Of a stretch of DNA of 64,000 nt, positions 42,645 through 51,929 are shown in pieces. The stretch lies in assembly GCA_001302245.1 (NCBI GenBank), contig LGYU01000013.1, positions 248,001-312,000 of the forward strand, in the 5' to 3' direction. Within the stretch, counting starts at the first letter, position 1. Each line of letters starts with the position of its first letter. Made by a program: the position numbers and the translations under genes. The notes beneath the pieces were generated by a model. The model saw only the letters and a list, made by a program, of their open reading frames with translations, made no database searches and was not told the origin of the DNA. This DNA is from Chitinophagaceae bacterium PMP191F. GTDB lineage: Bacteria; Bacteroidota; Bacteroidia; Chitinophagales; Chitinophagaceae.

Positions 42645-43079
42645 ATGCAACTGATCAACGGTCATACCAAAGTTTATCTTTTTGTACATGCCATCTGGGC
42701 AGTAAAAGACCGTGAGCCGTTGCTGACAAAGCCCATCCGTACTATCCTGTTTTCACACCTGCAGAAAAATGCTGAAGAAAAAGGTATCCGCGTACTGGCT
42801 GTAGACGGAGTGGATGACCATATCCATTGCCTGATACAAATGCTGCCTGCGCAGAACCTGGTGCAGGTAATTAACAGCCTTAAAACCGAAGGTGCCGGCT
42901 GGATCAATGAAAGCCGTTTTATAAAACGCTTTTTTGAATGGCAGGAAGGATTTGCAGCATATTCTGTAAGTCCAAGTGGTGTAAAACAGGTAATGGATTA
43001 CCTGCCCAAACAGGAAGAATATCATAAAACAAAAACGCTGGAAAGCGAGCTGGACGTGTTTGATAAAATTCAGTTCTGA
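42645..43079 (+). CDS. IS200/REP-associated-type Y1 (HUH) transposase protein
   Basis: A 144-residue single-strand DNA nuclease-like protein. The HUH metal motif is DDHIHCLIQ and the catalytic Tyr helix is VMDYLPKQEEYHK, in the correct order for TnpA/TnpA-REP. Other family blocks are VYLFVHAIWAVKDREPLL, NSLKTEGAGWINES and EWQEGFAAYSVS. All catalytic parts are present, so it may be active, but there are no insertion-sequence ends and it sits in frame with operon spacing (68 bases after the DAHP synthase gene, 21 before aroB). It is more like a domesticated RAYT than a free mobile element. Confidence 0.85.
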   Translation: MQLINGHTKVYLFVHAIWAVKDREPLLTKPIRTILFSHLQKNAEEKGIRVLAVDGVDDHIHCLIQMLPAQNLVQVINSLKTEGAGWINESRFIKRFFEWQEGFAAYSVSPSGVKQVMDYLPKQEEYHKTKTLESELDVFDKIQF

Positions 43080-43100
43080 TCCTCTCCGTGAAATGGTACT

Positions 43101-44120
43101 ATGAGAAGTAAAACCTATCAATTTTCATCCGGTACTGTACAGTATTATTTTGATGGTGACCTTGCTTACCTGGATAAGCTGGTTGACCGCGAAAGTGCCG
43201 TACTGATCACCGACGAGAATATATTCAAAGCACATAAGAAAAAGCTGAAAGGCTGGAATACCATTGTGCTGAAGCCTGGTGAAGAATTTAAAGTACAGGC
43301 TACCGTAAATGCTATTATAGAACAGTTGATCGAATACAAAGCTGACAGAACTACCTGCCTGGTGGGTATTGGTGGTGGCGTAATTACCGATCTTACAGGG
43401 TATGTAGCGGCTATCTATATGCGCGGCGTGCGTTGCGGTTTTGTTCCTACTACTGTGCTGGCCATGGTAGATGCATCTATTGGTGGTAAGAACGGTATTG
43501 ATGTAGGCGTCTACAAAAACCTGGTGGGTACCATCCGTCAGCCTTCATTTCTGTTATATGATTACAGTTTACTGAAATCGTTACCCAAACAGGAATGGAT
43601 CAATGGTTTTGCTGAAATTATTAAGCATAGCTGTATTAAAGATGCTCCTCTGTTCAGGGAGTTGGAAAAGAATAAACTGAGCTATTACCAGAAAAATAAA
43701 CCCGCGCTCAGTAAACTGATACAACGCAATGCAGGTATTAAATCTGCAGTGGTGGAACAGGATGAATTTGAGAAAGGCGAGCGCAGGTTATTGAATTTTG
43801 GGCATACGCTGGGACATGCTATTGAAAACATGTACGAATTGTCGCACGGGCAGGCTATTTCCATTGGTATGGCCGCCGCCTGTACAATTTCGCAGCAGTT
43901 CACCGGTTTTAAAGAATCACAGCGGGTAATTAATGTATTGGAGCAATACGGTTTGCCCACGCTGGCAGATTTTGACAAACGCAAGGCTTTTAAAGTGCTG
44001 ACGATGGATAAGAAGCGTGAGAAAAAAGCCATGAATTATATTTTGCTGGATAAGATCGGGAAGGGCGTGGTGCGTTCTATTCCGCTGGAGGAATTAGAAC
44101 AATTGATAAAAGGTCTTTAA
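43101..44120 (+). CDS. aroB: 3-dehydroquinate synthase
   Basis: Converts DAHP to 3-dehydroquinate using NAD and zinc. 339 residues with GIGGGVITDLTGYVAAIYMRG, FVPTTVLAMVDASIGGKNGI (conserved substrate-site Lys/Asn), a zinc ligand region NGFAEIIKHSCI, and LNFGHTLGHAIE plus SHGQAISIGMA. The length is slightly short compared with 350-360 but complete. Start ATG 43101 is 21 bases past the transposase-like gene, so the two are probably on one message. Confidence 0.94.
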   Translation: MRSKTYQFSSGTVQYYFDGDLAYLDKLVDRESAVLITDENIFKAHKKKLKGWNTIVLKPGEEFKVQATVNAIIEQLIEYKADRTTCLVGIGGGVITDLTGYVAAIYMRGVRCGFVPTTVLAMVDASIGGKNGIDVGVYKNLVGTIRQPSFLLYDYSLLKSLPKQEWINGFAEIIKHSCIKDAPLFRELEKNKLSYYQKNKPALSKLIQRNAGIKSAVVEQDEFEKGERRLLNFGHTLGHAIENMYELSHGQAISIGMAAACTISQQFTGFKESQRVINVLEQYGLPTLADFDKRKAFKVLTMDKKREKKAMNYILLDKIGKGVVRSIPLEELEQLIKGL

Positions 44121-44236
44121 CTGAATATTGAAAATTGAGCGTTGAATGTTGAACATCCTGTCAGAAAGAGTTAGTAATGATCAGTATTCTGTTTTCAATG
44201 ACCGGCGTTCAGTGATTCTCATTAACAACGAAAAAA

Positions 44237-45523
44237 ATGATTGTAACAGTTCAACCATCCACTATACAGGGCGTTATTCAATCCCCGGCTTCTAAAAGCT
44301 CTATGCAGCGTGCCTGCGCAGTAGCCTTACTGGCAAATGGTACCAGTATTATCCGTAATCCGGGTCACTCGAATGATGATCTTGCGGCACGAAGCGTTAT
44401 TACAGCATTGGGGGCAACTATCACTGAGCAGGCTAATGGTTCTTTGTCTATAAATGGTAACGGTGTAAAACCAGCGCAGAATACTGTGAATTGTGGTGAA
44501 AGTGGTTTGGGTATACGTATGCTGGCGCCTATTATTGCTGTGGCGGATAAGGCCATTACTATTGAAGGCAGGGGCAGTTTGCTGAACCGTCCTATGGATT
44601 TCTTTGATGAAGTACTGCCTCGGCTGGGCATTGTTGTTACTTCCAATAATGGCAAATTGCCGCTGACAGTAAAGGGCCCCTTGAAACCTGCTGATATTGA
44701 AATTGATGGTTCTCTCAGCTCACAGTTCCTGACCGGTCTGCTGATTGCTTATGCGGCTGCAGGCGCACAGGGAGTTTCCATCAAAGTGAATAATCTTACC
44801 AGCAAACCATATATAGATCTTACGCTGACAGTAATGAAACATTTTGGCGTGGAGGTGGAAAACCACAATTATGAGGTATTTCATTTCCCGGTAAAAACAC
44901 AACAGTTTAAAGCTGCTACCTATACGGTGGAAGGTGACTGGAGCGGTGCTGCATTTTTGCTGGTAACAGGGGCTGTGGCCGGCGATATTACTGTAAAAGG
45001 ACTGGATGTATTTTCAACACAGGCCGATAAAGCTATTCTGCAGGCAATAATGAGCAGCGGTGCCAGGGTATCCGTACAGCCAGAGCAGATTGAAATAGGA
45101 CCTGTACAGCAATTAAAACCTTTCCAGTTTGATGCTACAGAATGTCCGGACCTGTTTCCACCGTTGGTAGCGTTGGCTTCTTATTGTGATGGTATGACGG
45201 TGATACAGGGAGCCAAAAGGCTTACCCATAAGGAAAGTAACCGTGCACTGACCCTGCAGGAAGAGTTTGGTAAAATGGGTATTAAGATCGATCTGCAGGA
45301 TGACCTCATGATTGTTCATGGTGGTACAGGTGTGCATGGTGCTACTGTACATTCACATCATGATCATCGTATTGCAATGGCTTGTGCGGTAGCTGCACTG
45401 AAAGCTACGGGTGCTACTATTATTGAAGAAGCAGAGGCTATCAATAAGTCGTACCCTGATTTTTATGATCATATCCGGTTACTGGGTGCTGAAATAGAAG
45501 CAGGCCAGAAGTCAGAAGCATAG
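44237..45523 (+). CDS. aroA: EPSP synthase (3-phosphoshikimate 1-carboxyvinyltransferase)
   Basis: Transfers the enolpyruvyl group from PEP to shikimate-3-phosphate. 428 residues, the usual length. Motifs are SPASKSSMQRACAVALL (substrate Lys/Ser), CGESGLGIRMLAPI (a variant of the LGNAGTAMR loop, closer to class II enzymes), GSLSSQFLTGLLIAYA and KESNRALTLQEEF, then HHDHRIAMACAVAAL. It is 116 bases after aroB. The CGESG loop makes it likely to belong to the class with low glyphosate sensitivity, but this is family knowledge, not shown here. Confidence 0.93.
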   Translation: MIVTVQPSTIQGVIQSPASKSSMQRACAVALLANGTSIIRNPGHSNDDLAARSVITALGATITEQANGSLSINGNGVKPAQNTVNCGESGLGIRMLAPIIAVADKAITIEGRGSLLNRPMDFFDEVLPRLGIVVTSNNGKLPLTVKGPLKPADIEIDGSLSSQFLTGLLIAYAAAGAQGVSIKVNNLTSKPYIDLTLTVMKHFGVEVENHNYEVFHFPVKTQQFKAATYTVEGDWSGAAFLLVTGAVAGDITVKGLDVFSTQADKAILQAIMSSGARVSVQPEQIEIGPVQQLKPFQFDATECPDLFPPLVALASYCDGMTVIQGAKRLTHKESNRALTLQEEFGKMGIKIDLQDDLMIVHGGTGVHGATVHSHHDHRIAMACAVAALKATGATIIEEAEAINKSYPDFYDHIRLLGAEIEAGQKSEA

Positions 45524-45663
45524 GCTCTGAAGCCGGGAAAAGCATTGATCATTTAACATCGTTGAATGAAGTAGCTGGTAAGACACCAGCCGGAATCAGA
45601 AATACTTATTTAATGACATTGATTGACCATTCACTATTTCGCTAACATTCAAATCAGATAAAA

Positions 45664-46659
45664 TTGAACGCTTTCGGTCGTATATTCAAGGTTGCTATCT
45701 TCGGCGAGTCGCACGGTGCCAGTGTTGGTATCAATATTGATGGTTGTCCTGCCGGCCTGCCATTGACCGTGGAAGATTTTCTTGTTGATATAGAAAGAAG
45801 AAAAGGAGGTACACAGAAAGGTACTACTCCACGAAAAGAAGACGATCTGCCCATATTTAAAAGCGGGCTGTTCAATGATAAAACCACCGGTGCCCCGATC
45901 ACCATTCTGTTTGAGAATAATAATACACGTTCCGGCGATTATGAAAAACTGCGTGCAGTACCTCGTCCGGGACATGCTGATTTTGTAGCACACCGCAAAT
46001 ATGGTGGCTTTGAGGATTACCGTGGTGGAGGGCATTTCAGTGGTCGTCTTACAGTATGCCTTGTAGCTGCTGGTGTGATAGCCAAAAAGTTAATGCCCGA
46101 TGTAAAGGTTACTGCTTCCATTTTGCAGATAGGTGGTGAAACTGACCTGGAAAAAGGATTGCAGAAAGCTATTGATGCCAAAGATTCTATCGGCGGTATT
46201 GTAGAATGCCGGGTAAGTGGTTTGCCGCTGGGATTGGGAGAACCGTTCTTTGATTCGGTAGAATCGTTGCTGAGCCATGCGGTGTTTGCCATTCCTGCAG
46301 TACGTGGTATTGAATTCGGAACCGGTTTTGCTGCTGCATCCATGTTTGGCAGCGAACACAATGATGCTATTGAAGATATGACCGGTAAAACTGCCACCAA
46401 CCATGCCGGTGGAGTAGTAGGAGGTATTACCAATGGCAATGAACTGGTGTTTCGTATTGCTATAAAACCCACTTCTTCCACACCGAAAGAACAACAAACC
46501 CTGAACTGGGAAACAGGCTCTAAAGAAAGTTTTTCAGTAAAGGGCCGTCATGATCTTTGTATTGCCTTGCGGGTGCCGGTAGTGCTGGAAGCTGTAACAG
46601 CAATGGTGCTGGCCGACCTGTTGTTGCTGGAGCAAAAAATGCCCCGCGTTATTTCATGA
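45664..46659 (+). CDS. aroC: Chorismate synthase
   Basis: Makes chorismate from EPSP with reduced FMN. 331 residues. The start is a TTG at 45664: the protein then begins MNAFGRIFKVAIFGESHGAS, exactly matching the conserved AroC N-terminus, and no ATG is available nearby. Other signatures are RPGHADFVAHRKYGG, DYRGGGHFSGR and KTATNHAGGVVGGITNG. Together with the preceding genes it completes the route from PEP and erythrose-4-phosphate to chorismate, except for dehydroquinase, shikimate dehydrogenase and shikimate kinase, which are not in the window. Confidence 0.94.
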   Translation: MNAFGRIFKVAIFGESHGASVGINIDGCPAGLPLTVEDFLVDIERRKGGTQKGTTPRKEDDLPIFKSGLFNDKTTGAPITILFENNNTRSGDYEKLRAVPRPGHADFVAHRKYGGFEDYRGGGHFSGRLTVCLVAAGVIAKKLMPDVKVTASILQIGGETDLEKGLQKAIDAKDSIGGIVECRVSGLPLGLGEPFFDSVESLLSHAVFAIPAVRGIEFGTGFAAASMFGSEHNDAIEDMTGKTATNHAGGVVGGITNGNELVFRIAIKPTSSTPKEQQTLNWETGSKESFSVKGRHDLCIALRVPVVLEAVTAMVLADLLLLEQKMPRVIS

Positions 46660-46681
46660 TCCCTTTAAAAAAAAGAATACT

Positions 46682-46981
46682 ATGCCTGTAATATATCATA
46701 TCACTACTGCTGAAGAATGGAACCATGCAAAAAGCACGGGTTCGTATGAAGCTGCGTCGCTGAAGGAAGAAGGATTTATTCATTGTTCTGAAGACCGCCA
46801 GGTGGCAGGAGTACTGGAACGCTATTTTGCAGGGAAAAACAACCTTGTAAAATTGTCTGTTGATACTGCCAGGCTGGATGGCAAACTGATCTATGAGTGG
46901 TCACCTTCGATTGCTGATACATTTCCGCATGTATACGGTCCTATCAATGTGGATGCGGTGATTGCGGTAGAAGCGATATAG
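46682..46981 (+). CDS. DUF952-family protein
   Basis: A 99-residue protein with the DUF952 pattern: IYHITTAEEWNHA at the N-terminus, EEGFIHCSEDRQVAGVLERYF and a C-terminal FPHVYGPINVDAVIAVE. The conserved His/Cys in GFIHCS may be an active or metal site, but no biochemical role is established to my knowledge. It begins 22 bases past aroC and may be the tail of that transcript. Confidence 0.8.
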   Translation: MPVIYHITTAEEWNHAKSTGSYEAASLKEEGFIHCSEDRQVAGVLERYFAGKNNLVKLSVDTARLDGKLIYEWSPSIADTFPHVYGPINVDAVIAVEAI

Positions 46982-47105
46982 GTTTCGGCTTTGAAGTGTA
47001 AGGTTTAAGATGCTGTTGTTTCGGAATGGTGAAGTGAATGTTGCATCCTGCTAACACCTGATTGTTTAAATCTAACCTGATCCCCATTTCCCAATTATCA
47101 AAACC

Positions 47106-47402
47106 ATGCACAACTATATCATCAATGCTTCTATCCAGATCGTTCCTATTGTACAGGACAGACATCCTTACGAATGGGTGGATGAGGCTATTGCATTAAT
47201 ACAGCAATCAGGCATTAAACACGAGACAGGTCCTTTTGCCACTGTGCTGGAGGGCGATTACAATGCTGTGATGAAAGTGATCCACGACGTGAATGAACTG
47301 CTGTACAGCAGGGGATGTGCAGAGTGGATCAGCAATGTGCAGATACAAATCCGCAGCGGGGGAGACATGACCGCCGACGAGAAAACAGAGAAATTCAGGT
47401 AG
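47106..47402 (+). CDS. Thiamine-binding MTH1187/YqgV-family protein
   Basis: A 98-residue ferredoxin-like-fold protein. NASIQIVPIVQDRHPYEWVD, TGPFATVLEGDYNAVMKVIH and CAEWISNVQIQIRSGG are the characteristic blocks. Family members have been crystallised with thiamine bound. No TPP-riboswitch motif was found upstream. Confidence 0.8.
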   Translation: MHNYIINASIQIVPIVQDRHPYEWVDEAIALIQQSGIKHETGPFATVLEGDYNAVMKVIHDVNELLYSRGCAEWISNVQIQIRSGGDMTADEKTEKFR

Positions 47403-47452
47403 TATTTATTGAGGCAGTGATGTAAAGATCCTGTGATTTTGCTTAAAATCCC

Positions 47453-48187
47453 TCAATCTTTCCCTTCGCTTTCCAGTTTGCTAAACGGAATATCCAGTAC
47501 CTCATAATTCCGGTCATTCTTCCAGTAATAATGCCACCATTCTGTTTCTAATGCAGTAAAACCATATTTTTGCATCGTTTCTTTCAGCAACAGCCTGTTT
47601 TGCAATACAGGCTGAGGTAACCGGGTAAAACTGTGGTGTGCTGAATCTGTAAAATTGTCAAACCCGGTGCCCATATCCAATTCCCTGCCGGTTTGACGAT
47701 TAATAATGGTAAGGTCAACCGCCAGTCCACGGTTATGTCCAGAACCTTTGGATGGATTGGCAACGTAACGTTCATCTTTTACCAATTCCCAGAAACTGAC
47801 AGTGACAGAATAAGGTCTGTACGCATCAAATATTTTCAATTCATATCCATTCCTGTGTAACTCCTGTTGTACCCGGAGCAGGGCCTGTGCTGCCGGTGCG
47901 CGCAGAAAAGTGTGGTGTGTAAGGGGAGGGTACATGCGCCGGTGCATGAAGTTGCTGGCAGAGGCATAGCGCAGATCCAGTACAATACCGGGCAGAAATG
48001 CGTGCAGGGGGATCATTTTTTTTGCAGAATCTGCTTCAACCGATTGCCGGAAAGCGGGTAACTGATCTATCACCTGTACGCCATAGGCACTGGTGGTAAA
48101 TGACTGGCCCAGGCACATACAGTTGATTAAAAAAAAGCAACAGCCGGTAACGAAAATGTGGCGGTGAAGTGGTATTTTGTATATCAT
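47453..48187 (-). CDS. D-alanyl-D-alanine dipeptidase (VanX/DdpX, M15)
   Basis: A zinc dipeptidase cleaving D-Ala-D-Ala, 244 residues. A signal peptide (MIYKIPLHRHIFVTGCCFFL...GQS) shows export. Zinc-site motifs are SGHNRGLAVDL (His and Asp ligands) and ETEWWHYYW (catalytic Glu, His ligand). DLRYASASNFMHRRMY and FDAYRPYSV are conserved VanX blocks. An exported enzyme is more likely to recycle wall peptides than to confer vancomycin resistance. It is divergent from the L,D-transpeptidase gene. Confidence 0.9.
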   Translation of the reverse strand: MIYKIPLHRHIFVTGCCFFLINCMCLGQSFTTSAYGVQVIDQLPAFRQSVEADSAKKMIPLHAFLPGIVLDLRYASASNFMHRRMYPPLTHHTFLRAPAAQALLRVQQELHRNGYELKIFDAYRPYSVTVSFWELVKDERYVANPSKGSGHNRGLAVDLTIINRQTGRELDMGTGFDNFTDSAHHSFTRLPQPVLQNRLLLKETMQKYGFTALETEWWHYYWKNDRNYEVLDIPFSKLESEGKD

Positions 48188-48264
48188 TGCAACCGGTTTA
48201 CAACAGGAAAACGTCTTTTACTGAAGGTACAAAACTTTTATACTGAATTATTTACAGTTTACGC

Positions 48265-49947
48265 ATGAACAATCACAGGTTTACCGGTAGGAGATATGTC
48301 TTTTTGTTGTTAACAATGGTATACGTGGCGTGCAACAATGAAAATAAGCCCAAAGAGCAGGACATTGTTGAGCAACCCGCAGCATTTGAAGTACGGGTGA
48401 GCGACAACCTCAAATCTACACTGGGTTTTATCCTGGACAATAAAGGCCGTTTGAACGACTCTGTAATTCTTCAGCGGGATGCGCTTGTAAACCTTTTCTA
48501 CACTAATAATGAATTTAAACCGTTGTGGTGTGATAAAGAGAACTGGCTGCCGGCAGGCAATGCCTTGCTTTCTTTTATTGAAAATGCCAAAGAATACGGT
48601 TTGTTCCCTTCCGATTACCATTATAAACCATTGAACAGCATCCGGAATGCCTTTGTTACGGATTCCGTAGCCCGTAAAAATGCGGCGTTATGGGCCCGTG
48701 CAGACCTGATGATGACCGATGCGTTTGTACAACTGGCCCGCCACCTGAAACAGGGGCGTTTACCCTATGACAGTGTTACCCTGCGTACAGACAGTATACT
48801 GGGCGACGATTTTTACCGTGGGGTATGGGACCGTGTACAGCAGTCGGGCAGTGTTACTTCTACCCTGCGCCAACTGGAACCGCATGAAAAGGCTTACGAT
48901 TCACTGAAAACAGGTCTTAAGTTCTTCCTGGATTCTGTAGGTACTTTTAAACGCTATACTTATTTACCATTTCCTTTTAAAGACTCGGTTGAATTCTTTA
49001 AACTATTGCAGAAAAGACTGTTTGAAAGTGATCTTGTAACCTCGCCTTCCGAACCAATAGACACGGCTACCTGGCGCCAGGTGCTGCGTGGATTCCAGGA
49101 ACGCGAAGGACTGAAGGTAACAGGCCGCATTAACGAGAATACCATACTCAAACTGAACAATACTGACTGGGAAAAATTCAAACGCATTGCTATTACGCTG
49201 GACAGGTATAAACTGCTGCCGGATTCAATGCCTGAAACGTATGTATGGGTAAATATCCCGGCATTTATGCTGCGGGTGTACAATAGTGATACGGTAGTGC
49301 TGGAATCGCGTGTAATTGTTGGACAGCCAAGAACAAGAACACCTTTGCTTACTTCGCAGATATCCAATTTCATTACCTATCCGCAGTGGACGGTACCTAC
49401 CAGTATCATTTTCAAGGAAATGCTGCCACAGATCAAGCATAATATTGCTTACCTGACCAAACAGAACCTGATGGTGGTGGATAATAATGACAGCATTATT
49501 GATCCGGCGAGAATTGACTGGACCAAAATGAACAAAAATCATTTTCCGTATAAATTAAGACAAAGGCAAGGAGACGATAATTCACTGGGCGTACTGAAAT
49601 TCAATTTTCCCAACAAATACAGTGTATATCTGCATGATACCAATGCAAGATGGTTGTTCAGCAAAAGCGGTCGTGCTTTGAGTCATGGATGTGTTCGTGT
49701 AAAGGAATTTGAAAAGCTGGCAGATTTTCTGGTGCGTAATGATACGATCCGTTATCATCCTGATACATTGCATAACTGGATCAGGCGGGAAGAGAAACAT
49801 GTGGTTTCGGGGTTTCAGCGTACACCTATCTTTATCCGCTATTTTACGTGTGAAGGAAAGAATGGTGGTGTAAAGTTCTATGATGATATATATGGTGAGG
49901 ATAAGATATTGCAGGAAAGATATTTTGCAGATAAACCTGTTCAATAA
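48265..49947 (+). CDS. YcbB-type L,D-transpeptidase lipoprotein
   Basis: A cell-wall cross-linking enzyme of 560 residues. The N-terminus is a lipoprotein signal (LLLTMVYVAC, lipidation Cys). It contains an amidase-like scaffold domain, a peptidoglycan-binding helical region (VLRGFQEREGLKVTGRINENT), and a C-terminal YkuD catalytic domain with the signature SKSGRALSHGCVRV (catalytic Cys, preceded by YLHDTNARWLF). The lid region typical of YcbB/LdtD lies before it (YPQWTVPTSIIFKEMLPQI). It makes 3-3 cross-links. Followed 28 bases later by an rlpA-like gene. Confidence 0.92.
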   Translation: MNNHRFTGRRYVFLLLTMVYVACNNENKPKEQDIVEQPAAFEVRVSDNLKSTLGFILDNKGRLNDSVILQRDALVNLFYTNNEFKPLWCDKENWLPAGNALLSFIENAKEYGLFPSDYHYKPLNSIRNAFVTDSVARKNAALWARADLMMTDAFVQLARHLKQGRLPYDSVTLRTDSILGDDFYRGVWDRVQQSGSVTSTLRQLEPHEKAYDSLKTGLKFFLDSVGTFKRYTYLPFPFKDSVEFFKLLQKRLFESDLVTSPSEPIDTATWRQVLRGFQEREGLKVTGRINENTILKLNNTDWEKFKRIAITLDRYKLLPDSMPETYVWVNIPAFMLRVYNSDTVVLESRVIVGQPRTRTPLLTSQISNFITYPQWTVPTSIIFKEMLPQIKHNIAYLTKQNLMVVDNNDSIIDPARIDWTKMNKNHFPYKLRQRQGDDNSLGVLKFNFPNKYSVYLHDTNARWLFSKSGRALSHGCVRVKEFEKLADFLVRNDTIRYHPDTLHNWIRREEKHVVSGFQRTPIFIRYFTCEGKNGGVKFYDDIYGEDKILQERYFADKPVQ

Positions 49948-49974
49948 TAACCCGTCATAAAAAAAGTCCTATCT

Positions 49975-50412
49975 ATGAAAAAATGGATCTTCCTGATCAC
50001 CCTTGCCGTAGGCTTGCCCGTTGTTGTTGCTGCACAACAGCATAAGGATAGTATTCCTCTGAACCGGAAAAGAAACGTAGCCAGGGTTCAGTATGGGGTA
50101 GCCAGTTTTTACCACAACAAATTTGAAGGTCGCAGAACGACCAACGGAGAGATCTTCACCCAGAAAAAATTAACGGCTGCCAGTAACAAATACCCGCTCA
50201 ACTGTTGGGTAAAAGTGACCAATATGCGCAATAAAAAAAGCGTGATACTGCGCATAACGGATCGGATGCATTATAAAAACCCCCGCCTGATAGATCTTAG
50301 CAGGGCGGCTGCTAAAAAACTGGCATACACCGGCCATGGTCTTACACGGGTGCGTGTAGAATACCTGGGTAAAAAGAAACCACCGGAAACCACCACCACT
50401 ACCAATAAATAA
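49975..50412 (+). CDS. RlpA-like septal ring protein
   Basis: 145 residues with a signal peptide (to VVVAAQ). The double-psi beta-barrel has GVASFYHNKFEGRRTTNGEIF, LTAASNKYPLNCWVKVTN and VILRITDRMHYKNPRLIDLSRAAA, with the conserved catalytic-like Asp in TDRMH. It lacks the C-terminal SPOR domain and ends in a Lys/Thr-rich tail, so it is a minimal RlpA. The family cleaves or binds denuded glycan strands. Operon with the L,D-transpeptidase. Confidence 0.85.
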   Translation: MKKWIFLITLAVGLPVVVAAQQHKDSIPLNRKRNVARVQYGVASFYHNKFEGRRTTNGEIFTQKKLTAASNKYPLNCWVKVTNMRNKKSVILRITDRMHYKNPRLIDLSRAAAKKLAYTGHGLTRVRVEYLGKKKPPETTTTTNK

Positions 50413-50469
50413 TTTTTAGTATTTAAATGGGACCTGTTACTTTTGTCCGGTCATCAAACTAACAGGTCT

Positions 50470-51822
50470 ATGAAGAAAATAGCGGGCTTTTTGCTGGCTG
50501 CTTTGCTTCTACATACGATTGCTTTTTGCCAGAAGAACGATGATTATATACAGGACCCAACACTGGGCATTCAGTTCTTTTTCCATGATTTCAAAACGGC
50601 TTCGCTGATCCGTGCTACATCCCTGCACACGGTATTAAAAAATAAACAATTCGGAAGAATAAAAGAAATGTCACCCGGACTGGCACTGAACTATATTCAG
50701 GGCCTGTCCAGGCATTTTGATGTATCCTCTACTGTAGGGGGTGCTTTTCTCGATTATCCGGATAAATACGGCAATACCACCGGTAAAGACGGATTTCTGC
50801 TGGAAGGCGATGTTTCACTTCGTGCTAAATTATTTTCCAACAGGTACTGGATCTCGCCTTATGCACAAACAGGTATAGGTGCATCCATGTATTCAGGCGC
50901 TTTTGGTGCATTGATACCTGTAGGAGTAGGTGCGCAGGTAAATTTTTACGATGAAGCATTTCTGCTGATCAATGCACAATACCGTATTCCTGTAACCGAA
51001 GGCGTCAGTCATCATTTCTTTTATAGTGTAGGTCTTGCTGGCACCATTGGTGGCCGTAGTAAAACTCCTGCCAGGCCATTGCCACCGCCACCATTACCTA
51101 TGCCATTACCACCGGTAGATCGTGATGGTGATGGAGTTCCCGATAGCCTGGATGCCTGCCCGGACGTAAAAGGGCTGGCAAGATTTAAAGGTTGCCCGGA
51201 TACAGATGGTGATGATATTCCTGATAAAGATGATAAATGCCCGTTGGTGGCAGGTGTAGCCCGTTACCAGGGCTGTCCTATACCTGACCGCGATGGTGAT
51301 GGTATTAACGACGAAGAAGATAAATGCCCGGATGTAAAAGGTGTGGCGCGTTACCAGGGTTGCCCCGTTCCTGACCGTGATAAAGACGGTGTAAATGATG
51401 AAGAAGATAAATGTCCAGACCTGCCCGGACCTGCTTCTAATAACGGATGCCCGGTGATCAGGGAAGATCTAAGAAAAAGGATAGAGGTTGCCGCAAGTAA
51501 TATCTTTTTTGTAACCGGTAGCAGTAAACTACTTGCCAGATCAAATAAATCACTGGATGAAGTGGCAAAACTGATGACCGAAGATGCCAACCTGAAACTG
51601 GATATTGAAGGACATACCGATAATATAGGTAAACCTGCTTCTAACCAAACGTTGAGTGAAAACAGGGCAAAAGCTGTATACGATTACCTGCAGAAAAAAG
51701 GTGTGGCTGTAGTGCGTTTAAGAGCTGCCGGTTATGGACAGGATCGCTCGGTTGCTGATAACAAAACTGTTGCCGGCCGTACAAAGAACAGAAGGGTAGA
51801 GCTGAAGTTGCATTACGATTAA
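50470..51822 (+). CDS. OmpA-family protein with TSP type 3 repeats
   Basis: An outer-membrane/peptidoglycan-tethering protein of 450 residues. A signal peptide (LLLHTIAFCQ) is followed by an N-terminal beta-barrel-like domain (about 20-200), a Pro-rich hinge (RPLPPPPLPMPLPPVDRDGD), four Ca-binding thrombospondin type 3 repeats with DRDGDG and EDKCPD elements, and a C-terminal OmpA domain (DIEGHTDNIGKPASNQTLSE; AVYDYLQKKGV; KNRRVELKL). ATG 50470 gives the signal peptide; an upstream GTG at 50443 would add nine residues. Confidence 0.9.
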   Translation: MKKIAGFLLAALLLHTIAFCQKNDDYIQDPTLGIQFFFHDFKTASLIRATSLHTVLKNKQFGRIKEMSPGLALNYIQGLSRHFDVSSTVGGAFLDYPDKYGNTTGKDGFLLEGDVSLRAKLFSNRYWISPYAQTGIGASMYSGAFGALIPVGVGAQVNFYDEAFLLINAQYRIPVTEGVSHHFFYSVGLAGTIGGRSKTPARPLPPPPLPMPLPPVDRDGDGVPDSLDACPDVKGLARFKGCPDTDGDDIPDKDDKCPLVAGVARYQGCPIPDRDGDGINDEEDKCPDVKGVARYQGCPVPDRDKDGVNDEEDKCPDLPGPASNNGCPVIREDLRKRIEVAASNIFFVTGSSKLLARSNKSLDEVAKLMTEDANLKLDIEGHTDNIGKPASNQTLSENRAKAVYDYLQKKGVAVVRLRAAGYGQDRSVADNKTVAGRTKNRRVELKLHYD

Positions 51823-51854
51823 GTTGACAAGTTTACTGATCGATAAGTTATAAG

Positions 51855-51888
51855 AAAAAAGCCCATCTGCAACAGATGGGCTTTTTTT
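51855..51888. terminator. Bidirectional terminator between ompA-like and hisB
   Basis: GCCCATCTG (51861-51869) pairs with CAGATGGGC (51873-51881), with As before and Ts after, so it can serve both convergent genes. Confidence 0.88.
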
Positions 51889-51929
51889 ATGGAAAGATTT
51901 CCCTGTCAACGTTTAATATATCCACCGGA

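Noticed and set aside
46982-47105. TPP riboswitch upstream of the thiamine-binding protein gene
   Set aside because: An AACCTGATCC word is present but the CTGAGA element and the rest of the conserved core are missing.
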